Positions 52,501 through 62,176 are shown, numbered from the stretch's first letter. The stretch: 64,000 bases of DNA from Micromonospora sicca (GCF_003172935.1 NZ_QGKS01000223.1:1-64000); one strand, 5' to 3'. Numbers and translations: made by a program. The notes: generated from the letters alone by a model not told the origin.

Positions 52501-54687
52501 TCATGGCGCGGCCGCCGACACGGCTTCGGTGGCCGATCCGGCCCGCACCGAGGTCTCGAGCTTGAGGTCCCGACCCTGCTCGACCCGCCACGACGTGCCG
52601 CCGTCCGTACTGACCAGAGCGGCGCCGCCGGCGTACGGGTCGTCGGGCGCGTACGCCATCCCGTAGCAGCCCCTCGTAACCGTCGGGGCGCTGACCACCA
52701 CGGCGTACGACGTTCCGGCCGTGACCGCGATGTCGGGCTCCACGGCCACCTCCGCGGGAGCCCAGCTCAGGTCGCCAACCTCGCGGGCACCGGTCCAGAG
52801 CACGCCGCCGCGGGTGCCGTCCGGGCGCATCGTCGTGATCGACACCGTCAGCGGGCCGTTCGGGTGGTTGTCCTGGAACGAGGTGTAGGCGACGCGGCTG
52901 AGCACACCGGAGCGGCCGGCGATGAAGGTCTGCGCCCGCCGGAGCGCGCCCTTGGTGTCGCAGAAGGCGCGGAAGCCGGCTGAGCCGGTGCTCTGGTCGA
53001 GGTCGGCCGGGCTGCGGTCATTGCCCTGCTTGAGTCCCGCGAGCGTCAGATTGTACGCCGCGCCGCAGGTCAGGGGCTCGATCGAGCCGTCGGCGCGGAA
53101 CCGCAGCGGTTCCCAGTAGTGCGTGGCGAGCGCCTCGTTCTGGTCGCCATTGTTCCAACGGTCTGATTGGAAGAGGTACCTGCGACCACCCGGTGCGGGA
53201 AGGACAGCGACATCGGCCGGCTGTCCGCCGCAGGAGTCCTCGCTGATCGGGAAGCCGCGCTTGCGCGGCTCCAACCCGATCCATTGCGCGGTGTCGCCGG
53301 CGAAGGCCTCCTGGAACAGGAGGGTGCCGTCGGCAGCGGCAACGCTGACGTTGTCGAACAGGCCGCTCTCGCCGGTCGTCTCACGCAGCCCTACCCGGCC
53401 GGTGGCGTAGGTGGAGTCCGTGGTTGTGTCCACGAGAACTCCATCCACCCAGGTGCGGAAGGTCGAGCCGAGCACCTCGGTGCGCACCTGGTAGCGCTGG
53501 CCCCCGACGATCGGGAACGGCAGCTTGAGCACGGTGACCTTGGCCGGCTGTCCGTTGACGTAGACGACCTTGGTGAGGTTGCCGCCGGTCGCTCCCGAGT
53601 GCGGGTAGTTGCCGATGAGCCAGGCGTAGCCGTTGCGGGTGTCCTGGGCGCGGAAGAACCACCCGGCCTGGGCGTACGCTCCGCCGCCGCCGGTCTGCAG
53701 TGGCGTGACGGACAAGTCGAGGGTGTAGTCGGTCCAGTCGAGGCCGGGCTTGCTCACCGTGCCGAGATTGGCCAGCTTCAGCTGCCCGTCGATGATCGGT
53801 GCGTCACCGCGCATCGCTCCGGTCCACGGGCCGAGCGGCGACGGAGCGGTGAGGTACGAGGCGCCGGTGCCGGAGCAGTACGCGCAGTTCGGATCGGAGA
53901 GCGTCAGGTAGTAGGTCTCGGCGCGTCGGAACAGCGACGGTGCCTCGGTGTTGCGGACTTCGAGCCTCGTGTACGCGCCGCTCCCGGTCGTGTAGGTCTC
54001 GTCCAGCCGCTCGACGGCGATGTCGTAGCCGGCGCCGGTGAGCGTGTACGCCAGATAGGCCGACCCGTCGTCGTCGACGAACAGGTCCATGTCGCCGCCG
54101 CCGTTGAGCGCCAGCTTCGGCAGGTCCCGCTGTTCCTGAAAGGGCCCGTTCGGAGAGTCGCTGGTCAGCACGTGGAAGTGCACAGGCACCTCGTACGTGT
54201 TGACCCACAGGACGTACTTTCGGCTGGCAGCGTTGTATGCGACGTGCGGGCGGTAGCAGGACAGCGTCGAGCTGTTGCACCGCGTCTGCCAGGCGGCCGT
54301 GGTGGCGTCGAAGAGCGGGCCTTCGTCGGTCCAGTGGGCGAGGTCCGGCGAGGAGTAGACCCGGTAGCCGCACCACGGGGTGGCGGGGCGCTCGAGCCGC
54401 ACGTAGCCGCAGCCGTAGCTGGTGCCGTAGAGGTAGTAGCGGCTGCCGAACCGCTGAATCTCCCCGTCGTGCGCGTCGATCGCATTCCCGTTCACGTCGA
54501 AGCGAATGGTTCCGCCATGCGCATCGCCGTTGATCACCGTCGTGCTCATCGTGGAGCCGTCGGCGGCCGTGCCGGGCGAGGCGGCTGCGGAGGTCGCGAC
54601 CGCGGCCAGTGACAGCCCGAGCGCGGCCGCGACGCCAAGCTTCCTCGTACGGGCGAGGGCATGCCGGGCTCTGGTGCGGGCGCTCAT
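52501..54687 (-). CDS. Secreted GH43-like glycosidase, copy A
   Basis: A 728-residue enzyme with the same architecture as the gene at 48312: signal (KLGVAAALGLSLAAVATSAAA), blades with DAHDGEIQRFGSRYYLYGTS, CYRPHVAYNAASRKYVLWVN and YYLTLSDPNCAYCSGTGASY, a concanavalin-like module (YAQAGWFFRAQDTRNGYAWL), the fifth blade (LFQSDRWNNGDQNEALATHY) and a terminal DUF4082-like sandwich. Cysteine-rich loops match those of the paralogue, consistent with disulphides in a secreted protein. The ATG overlaps the GH99-like stop (ATGA). Confidence 0.76.
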   Translation of the reverse strand: MSARTRARHALARTRKLGVAAALGLSLAAVATSAAASPGTAADGSTMSTTVINGDAHGGTIRFDVNGNAIDAHDGEIQRFGSRYYLYGTSYGCGYVRLERPATPWCGYRVYSSPDLAHWTDEGPLFDATTAAWQTRCNSSTLSCYRPHVAYNAASRKYVLWVNTYEVPVHFHVLTSDSPNGPFQEQRDLPKLALNGGGDMDLFVDDDGSAYLAYTLTGAGYDIAVERLDETYTTGSGAYTRLEVRNTEAPSLFRRAETYYLTLSDPNCAYCSGTGASYLTAPSPLGPWTGAMRGDAPIIDGQLKLANLGTVSKPGLDWTDYTLDLSVTPLQTGGGGAYAQAGWFFRAQDTRNGYAWLIGNYPHSGATGGNLTKVVYVNGQPAKVTVLKLPFPIVGGQRYQVRTEVLGSTFRTWVDGVLVDTTTDSTYATGRVGLRETTGESGLFDNVSVAAADGTLLFQEAFAGDTAQWIGLEPRKRGFPISEDSCGGQPADVAVLPAPGGRRYLFQSDRWNNGDQNEALATHYWEPLRFRADGSIEPLTCGAAYNLTLAGLKQGNDRSPADLDQSTGSAGFRAFCDTKGALRRAQTFIAGRSGVLSRVAYTSFQDNHPNGPLTVSITTMRPDGTRGGVLWTGAREVGDLSWAPAEVAVEPDIAVTAGTSYAVVVSAPTVTRGCYGMAYAPDDPYAGGAALVSTDGGTSWRVEQGRDLKLETSVRAGSATEAVSAAAP

Positions 54688-55922
54688 CGGGCCCTCGGTG
54701 CGCGGGCGACCGCACGAAGTGCGTCGAGATACGCCATTCCGTGCTCGACGTCGGGCTCGAGGTAGCTGCCCTCCGTCCACTCGTTCCAGGCGTTGATCGC
54801 CACGATCTTCAGCTCATGCTCCGGCTTGGACACGAATTCGCGCCCAGCCCGCAACGCCTCCCGGAATTCATTCGGGGTGTTCTTGGTGAAGACCGGTGTG
54901 AAGGGGTAGCCGATGTGCTCGTACACGTCGGACTGGGCCGTCCGGGGGCTGGGGTCCCAGCCCATGCTCACCACCGGGAAGTACGGCGCCTCGAAGTCGC
55001 CGTCGAACCGCTCCCAACTGCGCGCGGCGGATTCGCGGACGGTGTCGTACGGCGTGGCGATCTGGGTGAGCAGATCGTACTCGTGGTGAATCCAGGTGTA
55101 ATGGGTGACGCTGTCGAAGCCAAGCTCCGCCACCATCGCATTGATGTCTGGCAGCCACTGGTTGACGACGACGTTCAGGTGCAGTTCTCCGACGCCGGCG
55201 CGAGCCGCTCGGGCCCGCAGGTCATCGAGCGCTGCGCGGGTTGCGGGGCGTCCGCCGAGCCCGTTCTGCAGGGTTCCGATGTCGTAGATCGAGAAGTAGG
55301 CCTTACCGCCGACGCGCCAGTAGCGCGGGTGGCGCATGTAGTTGGCGATGACGTGATCCGTGGCGCGCTCGAACGCCGCGCGATCGGTCGCCCCGGGCAT
55401 CAGGGTGTCGTACAGGGTGCGGCGCTTGGCCGGGTACAGGTCCCACCAGTCGTGGTTGGCCCACATGAGCGCGAACTTGAGGTCGTCCGCGTTGTCGGCC
55501 TTGAGGAAGCCACGGTCCAGGGCACCGTTGAGGAAGGGTCCGTCGTACCAGTACCAGTCGAAGATGAAGGCGTTGAGGCCGTGGCTGGAGGCGGCGTCGA
55601 TGCGCCGAGCCATCTGCTCGGGGTCGCTTTCGTCGGTGTAGCCCCAGAGGGGCCGCTTCGGTTGGTCGTGGCCGTCGAAGCGGGGGCGGGCCGACTTGAG
55701 CACCTCCCACTCGCTCCACCCCGGCCCGAACCACTGCTCGTTGCGGGGATCGGCGTGCCACTGAGGGAAGTAGTAGGCGACGAACTCGACGCCGGGCTCC
55801 GGGGCCCGTTCGGTCGGGGTCTGTGCGGCGGCCGGGCTGCCGACCACGCCGTCGACGGCGAGGGCGCCGACGCTCGCGCCCGCCAGGCGGAGAAAGTTCT
55901 TGCGGGAGATGGGCGTGCTCAT
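54684..55922 (-). CDS. Tat-exported GH99-like (WbsX-type) protein, copy A
   Basis: A 412-residue protein starting MSTPISRKNFLRLAGA, a Tat-like signal. The GH99-like core includes VAYYFPQWHADPRNEQWFG, GLNAFIFDWYWYDGPF, KFALMWANHDWWDLYP, YWRVGGKAYFSIYDI and NAWNEWTEGSYLEPDVEHG. It is closely similar to copy B. AGGTAGG lies upstream of the ATG. It probably heads the GH99-GH43 block. No regulon palindrome was seen in the 175 bases upstream, which contain the terminator hairpin of rhaS. Confidence 0.83.
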   Translation of the reverse strand: MSTPISRKNFLRLAGASVGALAVDGVVGSPAAAQTPTERAPEPGVEFVAYYFPQWHADPRNEQWFGPGWSEWEVLKSARPRFDGHDQPKRPLWGYTDESDPEQMARRIDAASSHGLNAFIFDWYWYDGPFLNGALDRGFLKADNADDLKFALMWANHDWWDLYPAKRRTLYDTLMPGATDRAAFERATDHVIANYMRHPRYWRVGGKAYFSIYDIGTLQNGLGGRPATRAALDDLRARAARAGVGELHLNVVVNQWLPDINAMVAELGFDSVTHYTWIHHEYDLLTQIATPYDTVRESAARSWERFDGDFEAPYFPVVSMGWDPSPRTAQSDVYEHIGYPFTPVFTKNTPNEFREALRAGREFVSKPEHELKIVAINAWNEWTEGSYLEPDVEHGMAYLDALRAVARAPRAR

Positions 55923-56054
55923 GGGGCACCTACCTCGGGGGCGAGAAGAGGAGGGAGGGGATCACCCGGCGACCGGGGCGGCGCGCCAGCAGCGCCATCA
56001 GGGTCTGGGGGCGGTTGAGCAGCAGGGCGAGATCGAATGCGCGCTCGTTTGGGT

Positions 56055-56091
56055 GCCGTCCCGGAGCGGGTGGGTCCGGCCCCGGGACGGC
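56055..56091 (-). terminator. Hairpin after the rhamnose-binding protein gene
   Basis: GCCGTCCCGG (56055-56064) pairs perfectly with CCGGGACGGC (56082-56091) across a 17-base loop, starting seven bases beyond the stop codon. It would end or attenuate the transport transcript before the GH99-GH43 block. Confidence 0.6.
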
Positions 56092-56097
56092 GCTGGC

Positions 56098-57087
56098 TCA
56101 GCCCGCGAACTGGGCGACGTTGTCCTTGGTCACGAGCGTGACCTTCTGGAACACCTCGCGGTTGCTCTCGTCGTCGTATGTCAGCTTTCCGCCGTTGATG
56201 GCCTGCGCCGCGAGTTCCACGGTCTTCGCGCCCATGCCCGCGGGGTCCTGCGCGATGGTGGCCGACAGCCCGCCCTTGCCGATCGCGGTGATCGCCTCGG
56301 GGTCGGCGTTGAAGCCGACGGTCACGATGCCCTTGACGGGATCCTTGCCCGCGTCCTTGATCGCGTTGGCGGCGGCGACGCCCATCGGGTCGTTGCAGGC
56401 GAAGACGCCCGCGACGTCCGGGTCCTTGGCGAGGGCGTCCTTCATGATCTTGTACGCCTCTTCCGCCTTGGAGTTGCCGGAGAGCTCGGTGACGACCTGG
56501 AAGCCCTTGTCCTTGATCTGCTGGTCGAACGCCTGGTTACGCCGGGCCGCGTACACCGCGGAGGGCTCGCAGGTGATCGAGACGACCTTCTTGCTCTTGG
56601 CGCCGTTGGCCGCGACCTGCTGGGCCATGTAGTCCGCGGCCTGCTTACCGCCGTCCGCGTTGTCGGAGATCACGATGGCGTCGTACGGGGTGCCACCCCC
56701 GCCGATGTCGTCGATGATGACCGGAATCTTCTTCTGCTTGGCCTTGGCGACGATCGGGCCGAGCGCGTCGGGCTTGAACGGGCTGATGATGAGGACGTCT
56801 ACGCCCTGGTCGAGCAGCGCCTGGGCGCCGGTCACCATCTCGTTCTCGTCGCTCTTCTCGTCGTGGAGCTTGAACTTCCAGCCCTTTGCCTCGACGGCTT
56901 CGCGAGTGCCCTTCTCCATCTTCTGGAAGAACTCGTACTGCATGTCGTAGACGGAGAAGCCGACGGTGACATCGCCGCTGGCTTTGCCGGAGGGCTTGCC
57001 GCCCTCGGCGGTCGTTGAGTCCGAACACGCGCTCAGCCCAAGGGCGAGCACCCCGGCGAGGGCCAGAGTGGAGAGGGTGGTGCGCAC
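56098..57087 (-). CDS. rhaS: Rhamnose ABC transporter substrate-binding lipoprotein
   Basis: A 329-residue lipoprotein: signal with lipobox LGLSAC followed by a Ser/Gly linker, then a type I periplasmic-binding fold (VTVGFSVYDMQYEFFQKME, GVDVLIISPFKPDALGPIV, GVFACNDPMGVAAANAIKD, IVTVGFNADPEAI). This is the CUT2 family, which binds pentoses, rhamnose and similar monosaccharides. Rhamnose is inferred from the neighbours. The GTG start has AAAGGAGG six bases upstream. Its own regulon palindrome lies at 57140-57151 and a terminator follows, so it can be expressed apart from the membrane components. Confidence 0.88.
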   Translation of the reverse strand: MRTTLSTLALAGVLALGLSACSDSTTAEGGKPSGKASGDVTVGFSVYDMQYEFFQKMEKGTREAVEAKGWKFKLHDEKSDENEMVTGAQALLDQGVDVLIISPFKPDALGPIVAKAKQKKIPVIIDDIGGGGTPYDAIVISDNADGGKQAADYMAQQVAANGAKSKKVVSITCEPSAVYAARRNQAFDQQIKDKGFQVVTELSGNSKAEEAYKIMKDALAKDPDVAGVFACNDPMGVAAANAIKDAGKDPVKGIVTVGFNADPEAITAIGKGGLSATIAQDPAGMGAKTVELAAQAINGGKLTYDDESNREVFQKVTLVTKDNVAQFAG

Positions 57088-57139
57088 GGTTCCTCCTTTG
57101 AAGGTTCCCGCTTGCGTCCCCGCAGCGGGCGGTGAAAGC

Positions 57140-57151
57140 TGAGACGTTTCA
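57140..57151. promoter_or_regulatory. Regulon palindrome before the binding-protein gene
   Basis: TGAGACGTTTCA, one base from the sites at 43016 and 60848 in each half of the palindrome. It lies 53 bases upstream of the rhaS GTG and 51 bases beyond the permease stop, so it marks an internal promoter. Confidence 0.65.
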
Positions 57152-57201
57152 ACTGCTGGTAGCGCGTTCTCTTCTGATGTGGACAGGGACGGGAGACGTG
57201 G

Positions 57202-58287
57202 TCAGGGAGCCGGTGCCTCCCGGCGCCGGCGGGGCAGCATTCGGGCGAACGATCCGGGCGCGGCGAACCGCGTCCGGAGCCCGTCGATGGCGAGTGCGGT
57301 GATGAGCACGCAGCCGAGCACGACCCGCTGATAGGAGGCGTCGACACCGCGACTGACCAGCAGATCGTTGAGGACGCCGACCAGCAGCACCGCGGAAAAC
57401 GTGCCGATCAGTGTGCCCTTGCCGCCCTTGAGGCTGGTGCCGCCGAGGACGACCGCCGCGATGACGCGTAGCTCGAACCCGTCCTGCGCGGAGCCGTCGG
57501 CGGTCCATACCCGACTGATGTAGGTCAGTGCTGCGATGCCGACACTGACTCCGATGACGACGAAGATGAGCATGCGGATGCGATGCACGGAGATGCCGCA
57601 GAACCGTGCGGCCTCCGGCGAGGAGCCGAACGCCACGATCCGGCGCCCGGTGGCGGTGCGACGCAACAGCACCCAGACCGCGCCGTAGCAGGCCAACATG
57701 ATGAGAAACGGCAACGGGATACCGGCGATGTTGAGCCCGCCGATCTTCACGAAGGGCGACCCGATCTCGCTGTAGGGCAACGTCTTTGGGCCGTCCTGGG
57801 TGAGGACGTACGCGACGCCGCGGAAGACGAAGAGCATGCCGAGTGTGGCAACGAACGGCGGCACCCGCATGGCCGTCACCAGCGCGCCGTTCACCGCTCC
57901 ACAGACCATCCCGGTGAGCACCGCGACCAGGGCGGCGAGCCCGGTGCCGCCAGCCGCGTAGCCCATCAGGGTCGTCACCGAGACGAGCGCAAGCTGACCA
58001 CCGACCGACAGGTCGAAGGTGCCGTTCATCACCGCGAGCGTCATCGCCGCGGCGACGATCCCCAGGTAGGCGCTTTCACGCAGCACCGATTGGAGGTTGG
58101 CGACGGTCAGGAAGTCCGACGACAGCAGCGGCGAGGCGGCCAGCAGAACGACGAGGACCGCGGTGATCCCCCAGGTCTCCCAGAGCGTGCCGATGCTGTG
58201 CTGCCGGGCCCAACGGCGCTGGGTCTCGGTGGTCGGGGCGGGGGCCTGGGCGCCGGGAGCCGGCGGCAGGGCGGTGTCAGACGTCAT
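57202..58287 (-). CDS. rhaP: Rhamnose ABC transporter permease
   Basis: A 361-residue CUT2-type permease with about eight to ten membrane segments ([90 protein letters not shown]). The EAA-type loop is in [21 protein letters not shown]. Its start overlaps the previous permease gene by 11 bases, with GGAGG eight bases before the ATG. Naming it rhaP rather than rhaQ is arbitrary; the two permeases form a heterodimer. Confidence 0.88.
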   Translation of the reverse strand: MTSDTALPPAPGAQAPAPTTETQRRWARQHSIGTLWETWGITAVLVVLLAASPLLSSDFLTVANLQSVLRESAYLGIVAAAMTLAVMNGTFDLSVGGQLALVSVTTLMGYAAGGTGLAALVAVLTGMVCGAVNGALVTAMRVPPFVATLGMLFVFRGVAYVLTQDGPKTLPYSEIGSPFVKIGGLNIAGIPLPFLIMLACYGAVWVLLRRTATGRRIVAFGSSPEAARFCGISVHRIRMLIFVVIGVSVGIAALTYISRVWTADGSAQDGFELRVIAAVVLGGTSLKGGKGTLIGTFSAVLLVGVLNDLLVSRGVDASYQRVVLGCVLITALAIDGLRTRFAAPGSFARMLPRRRREAPAP

Positions 58288-59278
58288 CGAGGGCCTCCGC
58301 GGGGGCGTTGCGGCGCAGGGCCTGGATCGTCAGGGCGACGACGAGCAGCAGGCCGATGCTGATGCGCTGGTAGGCGGGTGGGGTGTTGAGCAGGTTGAGA
58401 CCGTTGCGAATCGTCTCGATGAGCACCGCCCCGAGCAGCGTGCCGACGACCGACGCGCGTCCGCCGAGCAGGCTGGTGCCGCCGATCACCACGATCGTGA
58501 TCGCGTCGAGTTCGAATCCGAGGCCGAGCTGCCCCGAACCCTTCTGCAACTGGCTCGAGATGAGCAGGCCCCAGATGCCCCCGGCGACGCCGACGATCAC
58601 GTAGACGGTGGTCCGTATCCGGTCGACGGGCAGGCCGGACATGCGCGCGGCCTCCCGGTTCGAGCCGATCGCGCACACCCACCGTCCGAAGCGGGTGCGG
58701 TTGACCACCCACCATGCGGCGAGCGCCGTCACCGCGGTGAGTACCACCGGCATCGGTACGCCGAAGACACGTCCGGCGGCGAGGAACTTCAGGGTGGACG
58801 AGCTGACGATGGCGTCCCGGCCGCCGGTGTAGGCGAGGGAGACACCACGGACGATGACCAGCGTCGCCAGGGTCGCGATGAACGGGGTCACGCCGAGCTT
58901 CGTCACGACGAGGCCGTTGAGCAGTCCCACCGCCGCGCCGACGAGCAGGCCGACCACCATGGCCAGGCCCGCGGGGTGGCCGCCCACGATCCAGGTGCAC
59001 GTGACCGCGCCGGTCAGCGACACCGTCGAGCCGACGGACAGGTCGAACTCTCCCATCGCGATGCACAGCGTCATCGCCAACCCGGGAATCGCAACGATCC
59101 CGGCGGCGACCACCACGTTGGTGAGGTTGTCGACGCTGAGGAACCGGTCAGTCGCCACGGTGAGGACGACAGCGATGAGCACGAGCGGCACCGCCAGCGG
59201 TGCATTCTCGATCGCCCGGCTGAGGCGGGCCCGCGGATCGGCCGCGCGGACGGCCCGCTCGGGGGCGGCGGTGGTCAT
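58277..59278 (-). CDS. rhaQ: Rhamnose ABC transporter permease
   Basis: A 333-residue CUT2-type permease. Membrane segments include [57 protein letters not shown] and [20 protein letters not shown]; the coupling loop is in [21 protein letters not shown]. Its ATG overlaps the ATPase stop (ATGA). It works with the neighbouring permease, the ATPase and the binding lipoprotein. Confidence 0.88.
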   Translation of the reverse strand: MTTAAPERAVRAADPRARLSRAIENAPLAVPLVLIAVVLTVATDRFLSVDNLTNVVVAAGIVAIPGLAMTLCIAMGEFDLSVGSTVSLTGAVTCTWIVGGHPAGLAMVVGLLVGAAVGLLNGLVVTKLGVTPFIATLATLVIVRGVSLAYTGGRDAIVSSSTLKFLAAGRVFGVPMPVVLTAVTALAAWWVVNRTRFGRWVCAIGSNREAARMSGLPVDRIRTTVYVIVGVAGGIWGLLISSQLQKGSGQLGLGFELDAITIVVIGGTSLLGGRASVVGTLLGAVLIETIRNGLNLLNTPPAYQRISIGLLLVVALTIQALRRNAPAEALDDV

Positions 59279-60813
59279 GCGGCCACTCCGATCCGGCGAC
59301 CCGTGGTCGCGCAGACGACGACATTTTCCTCGGTGCGGTCCTGGCCCTCGAGCACCCCCACGACGCGTCCTCTGGAGAGCACCACGACACGGTCGCTCGT
59401 ACCGAGCAGCTCCGGCAGGTCGCTGCTGACCATGATGACCGCCGCACCCGCGGCGGTGAGCTCGTTGATGAGCGCGTGGATCTCGGCCTTGGCGCCGATG
59501 TCCACGCCGCGGGTGGGCTCGTTGAGGACGAGGACCCGCCCGCCCGGCGCGAGGGCCCGGGCCAGCAGTACCTTTTGCTGGTTGCCACCGGAGAGCTCGC
59601 TGATGAGCTGCTCGGGCCCGGTCGCGCGCACTCGCAGCCGGCTGCCGTACTCGGTGTAGGTGCGCTCCTCCGCCTGTCGGGAGAGTAGGCGGGCAAACCC
59701 GTGGCGGAGCCGGTCCAGCACCGTCACCGTGAGGTTCTGGCGCACCGACAGGTCGGGCAGGATGCCCGCATGCTTGCGGTCCTCATGGAGGAAGCCGACA
59801 CCCGCCGCCAGCGCATCCGCCGGGGTCGACGGAGCGAAGCGCTGACCGTCGAGTTCCATGTGCCCCGCGCGGAGCGGCAGCGCGCCGAAGACCGCCTGCG
59901 TGAGCTCGGCCTGACCGGCACCCGCCACGCCCCCGATGCCGACGACCTCCCCCGCCCGTACGTCGAGGCTGACATCGCGCAGGTGCCGGCCGGCGCTCAC
60001 GCTGTCGAGGCGCAGGACGACCCTTCCCTCCGCCACCGCCTCACGGTGGAAGACCGAATCGATGTCCCGCCCGACCATGAGTCGGACCAGCTTGTCCTCG
60101 TCGGTGGCCGCGATGGCGAGGGTGCGGACGAGGCGCCCGTCGCGAAGGATCGTCGCTCGGTCGGCAACGGCGAACACTTCCTCCAGCCGGTGGCTCACGT
60201 AGACCACCGAGCGGCCCTCGTCGCGGAGACGGCGGACCACATCGAGCAGCCGCTCGACTTCCTCCTTGGACAGTGCTGCGGTCGGTTCGTCCATGACGAT
60301 GACCTGACCGTCGGCGCCGAGTGCCTTGGCGATTTCGACGAGCTGCTGCTCGGAGACGCTGAGATCGGCGACCCGGGCATCGGGGTCGATGTTGACCCCG
60401 AGGATGCCGAACAGTTCCCGGCAGCCGGCACGCATCTGGCCGTACCGGATCCCGCGGGACCAGCGGGAGTGCGGCTCGCGTCCCGCGTAAACGTTCTCCG
60501 CGACCGTGAGATCGGGGAAGAGGGTGAACTCCTGGTAGATCACGGCGATGCCGTGGGCGTGCGCATCACTGGGCCGTCGCGGCGCGTACACCTCGCCGCG
60601 TAGCCGCACGGTGCCGGCGCTGGGTGTGTAGACCCCGCCGAGGACCTTCAACAGGGTCGACTTGCCGGCGCCGTTCTCCCCGACCAGGGCATGCACTTCG
60701 CCGGCGCGGATGTCGAGGTCGACTCCGTCGAGCGCGCGCACCCCCGGAAACTCGACGGTGAGGCCGGAGACCTCCAGCACGGGAGCCTGGGCGGTATCCA
60801 CTGAAGGGCTCAT
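59275..60813 (-). CDS. rhaT: Rhamnose ABC transporter ATPase, double nucleotide-binding domain
   Basis: A 512-residue CUT2-type ATPase with two fused domains. N-terminal domain: Walker [10 protein letters not shown] (about 50), signature [15 protein letters not shown], Walker [14 protein letters not shown]-terminal domain: degenerate Walker [10 protein letters not shown] (near 290), signature [15 protein letters not shown], Walker [14 protein letters not shown] degenerate second Walker A is normal for sugar importers of this class. The ATG at 60813 is chosen over an upstream TTG; GGAG precedes it. It is the first gene of the leftward transport operon and is divergent from the LacI-type gene. 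Confidence 0.92.
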   Translation of the reverse strand: MSPSVDTAQAPVLEVSGLTVEFPGVRALDGVDLDIRAGEVHALVGENGAGKSTLLKVLGGVYTPSAGTVRLRGEVYAPRRPSDAHAHGIAVIYQEFTLFPDLTVAENVYAGREPHSRWSRGIRYGQMRAGCRELFGILGVNIDPDARVADLSVSEQQLVEIAKALGADGQVIVMDEPTAALSKEEVERLLDVVRRLRDEGRSVVYVSHRLEEVFAVADRATILRDGRLVRTLAIAATDEDKLVRLMVGRDIDSVFHREAVAEGRVVLRLDSVSAGRHLRDVSLDVRAGEVVGIGGVAGAGQAELTQAVFGALPLRAGHMELDGQRFAPSTPADALAAGVGFLHEDRKHAGILPDLSVRQNLTVTVLDRLRHGFARLLSRQAEERTYTEYGSRLRVRATGPEQLISELSGGNQQKVLLARALAPGGRVLVLNEPTRGVDIGAKAEIHALINELTAAGAAVIMVSSDLPELLGTSDRVVVLSRGRVVGVLEGQDRTEENVVVCATTGRRIGVAA

Positions 60814-60847
60814 TCGGCGGGCTCCAACCAACGATGTGGAGTGGTGG

Positions 60848-60859
60848 TGAATCGTTTCA
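60848..60859. promoter_or_regulatory. Regulon palindrome between transport operon and repressor gene
   Basis: TGAATCGTTTCA lies in the 212-base divergent promoter, 35 bases before the ATPase ATG and 166 bases before the repressor gene. It is identical to the site at 43016. Its position suits repression of the transporter and perhaps autoregulation. Confidence 0.7.
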
Positions 60860-61025
60860 ACGACCGCTACGCTGTGAAGCTAGAGCCGACCTCCGGCACG
60901 TGTCAAGAGTCACAACGTCATCGCTCTGACATCGACTCGAAACGGGGGCGTCACTTGATCAGCACATTTGAATCAACGCCAAGGGTCGGCCCGGCAACGG
61001 CAGGCGCCGACGAGACGAGGACGAC

Positions 61026-62108
61026 GTGAACCGACCGCCAGTGAGCATCCGTGACGTCGCGAGCATGGCCGGCGTCTCCGTCGGCACGGTCTCCAACGTC
61101 CTCAACCGTCCCGACATCGTCGCCGACGTCACCCGCCGGCGGGTGCTCGACGCGATCCGCGATCTCGGTTTCGTCCGCAACGAGTCCGCCCGACACCTGC
61201 GCGCCGGTCACAGCCGCACGATAGGGCTTGTCGTCCTCGACGTCGCCAACCCGTTCTTCACCGACGTCGCACGCGGTGTGGAAGACAGCGCCAACGACGC
61301 GGGTCTCGCGGTCATCCTCTGCAACAGCGACGACGACCCCGCCAAGGAGTCCCGCTACCTGGACCTGCTCGAAGAGCAGCGGGTGCAGGGAATCCTGATC
61401 ACCCCCGTGACCACGACCACTCACCGGTTGGAGCATCTACGCGAGCGCGGCACTCCCATCGTGCTGCTCGACCGCCGGGCGACCGACGACACGCAATGCT
61501 CCGTCGCCGTCAACGACGTCCTCGGCGGCGAACTCGCGGTGAGACACCTGCTCGCGCAGGGGCACAAGCACCTCGCGTTCGTCGGCGGACCCTTCACGAT
61601 CCGCCAGGTACAGGAGCGGCAACAGGGCGCCCTCCAGGCGATGCGGGCCGCCGGCCGGGACCCGGGCGAGCTGCACATCGTCGAAACCAGCGCCCTCAAC
61701 GTCGCCGCCGGCCGGGACGCCGCCGCCCGCCTCGCCGGGGCGATGCCCAGACCGACCGCGGTGTTCTGCGCCAACGACCTGCTCGCTCTCGGCGTACTTC
61801 AGGAGATGACCCGCCGCGGCGTGCGGATTCCGCACGACGTGGCGATCGTCGGCTACGACGACATCGACTTCGCCGCCGCCGCCGCAGTGCCACTCACCTC
61901 GGTTCGCCAGCCCCGGCATCTGCTTGGACGGACCGCCGCGGAGTTGCTCATCGAGGAGGCGACCGAGGACAGCAGCCACCAGCACCGGCAGGTTGTCTTC
62001 GATCCGGAACTGGTCGTACGGGATTCGAGCGACCGGACGATCGGCCGGCGGCCGCGGCACCGCCGGCCCAGCCCCGAGGGCGCGGCTGCCACTCCGCACC
62101 CCGCCTGA
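61026..62108 (+). CDS. LacI-family repressor, probable regulator of the rhamnose locus
   Basis: A 360-residue LacI-type regulator. The helix-turn-helix is SIRDVASMAGVSVGTVSNVL with the hinge helix in RRRVLDAIRDLGFVRNESARHLR; the effector domain has IGLVVLDVANPFFTDVARGVED, GILITPVTTTT, VAVNDVLGGELAVRHLL, FCANDLLALGVLQEM and VAIVGYDDIDFAAAAAVPLTSV. The start is the GTG at 61026 with GAGGAC upstream. It is the only full-length sugar-responsive regulator here and is divergent from the transporter. Rhamnose, rhamnulose or a phosphate ester may be the effector. Candidate targets are the four CG-centred palindromes in the window. Confidence 0.9.
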   Translation: MNRPPVSIRDVASMAGVSVGTVSNVLNRPDIVADVTRRRVLDAIRDLGFVRNESARHLRAGHSRTIGLVVLDVANPFFTDVARGVEDSANDAGLAVILCNSDDDPAKESRYLDLLEEQRVQGILITPVTTTTHRLEHLRERGTPIVLLDRRATDDTQCSVAVNDVLGGELAVRHLLAQGHKHLAFVGGPFTIRQVQERQQGALQAMRAAGRDPGELHIVETSALNVAAGRDAAARLAGAMPRPTAVFCANDLLALGVLQEMTRRGVRIPHDVAIVGYDDIDFAAAAAVPLTSVRQPRHLLGRTAAELLIEEATEDSSHQHRQVVFDPELVVRDSSDRTIGRRPRHRRPSPEGAAATPHPA

Positions 62109-62176
62109 CGGCCAAGAGTGCGGTGGCACCGGCCACGTGCTATCCGGCCGCCCGCGCCGCGGCGTATCGACGACGA

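Noticed and set aside
60841..61029. Small plus-strand frame in the divergent promoter before the LacI-type gene
   Set aside because: It spans the operator, has no ribosome site and overlaps the true start of the repressor gene.
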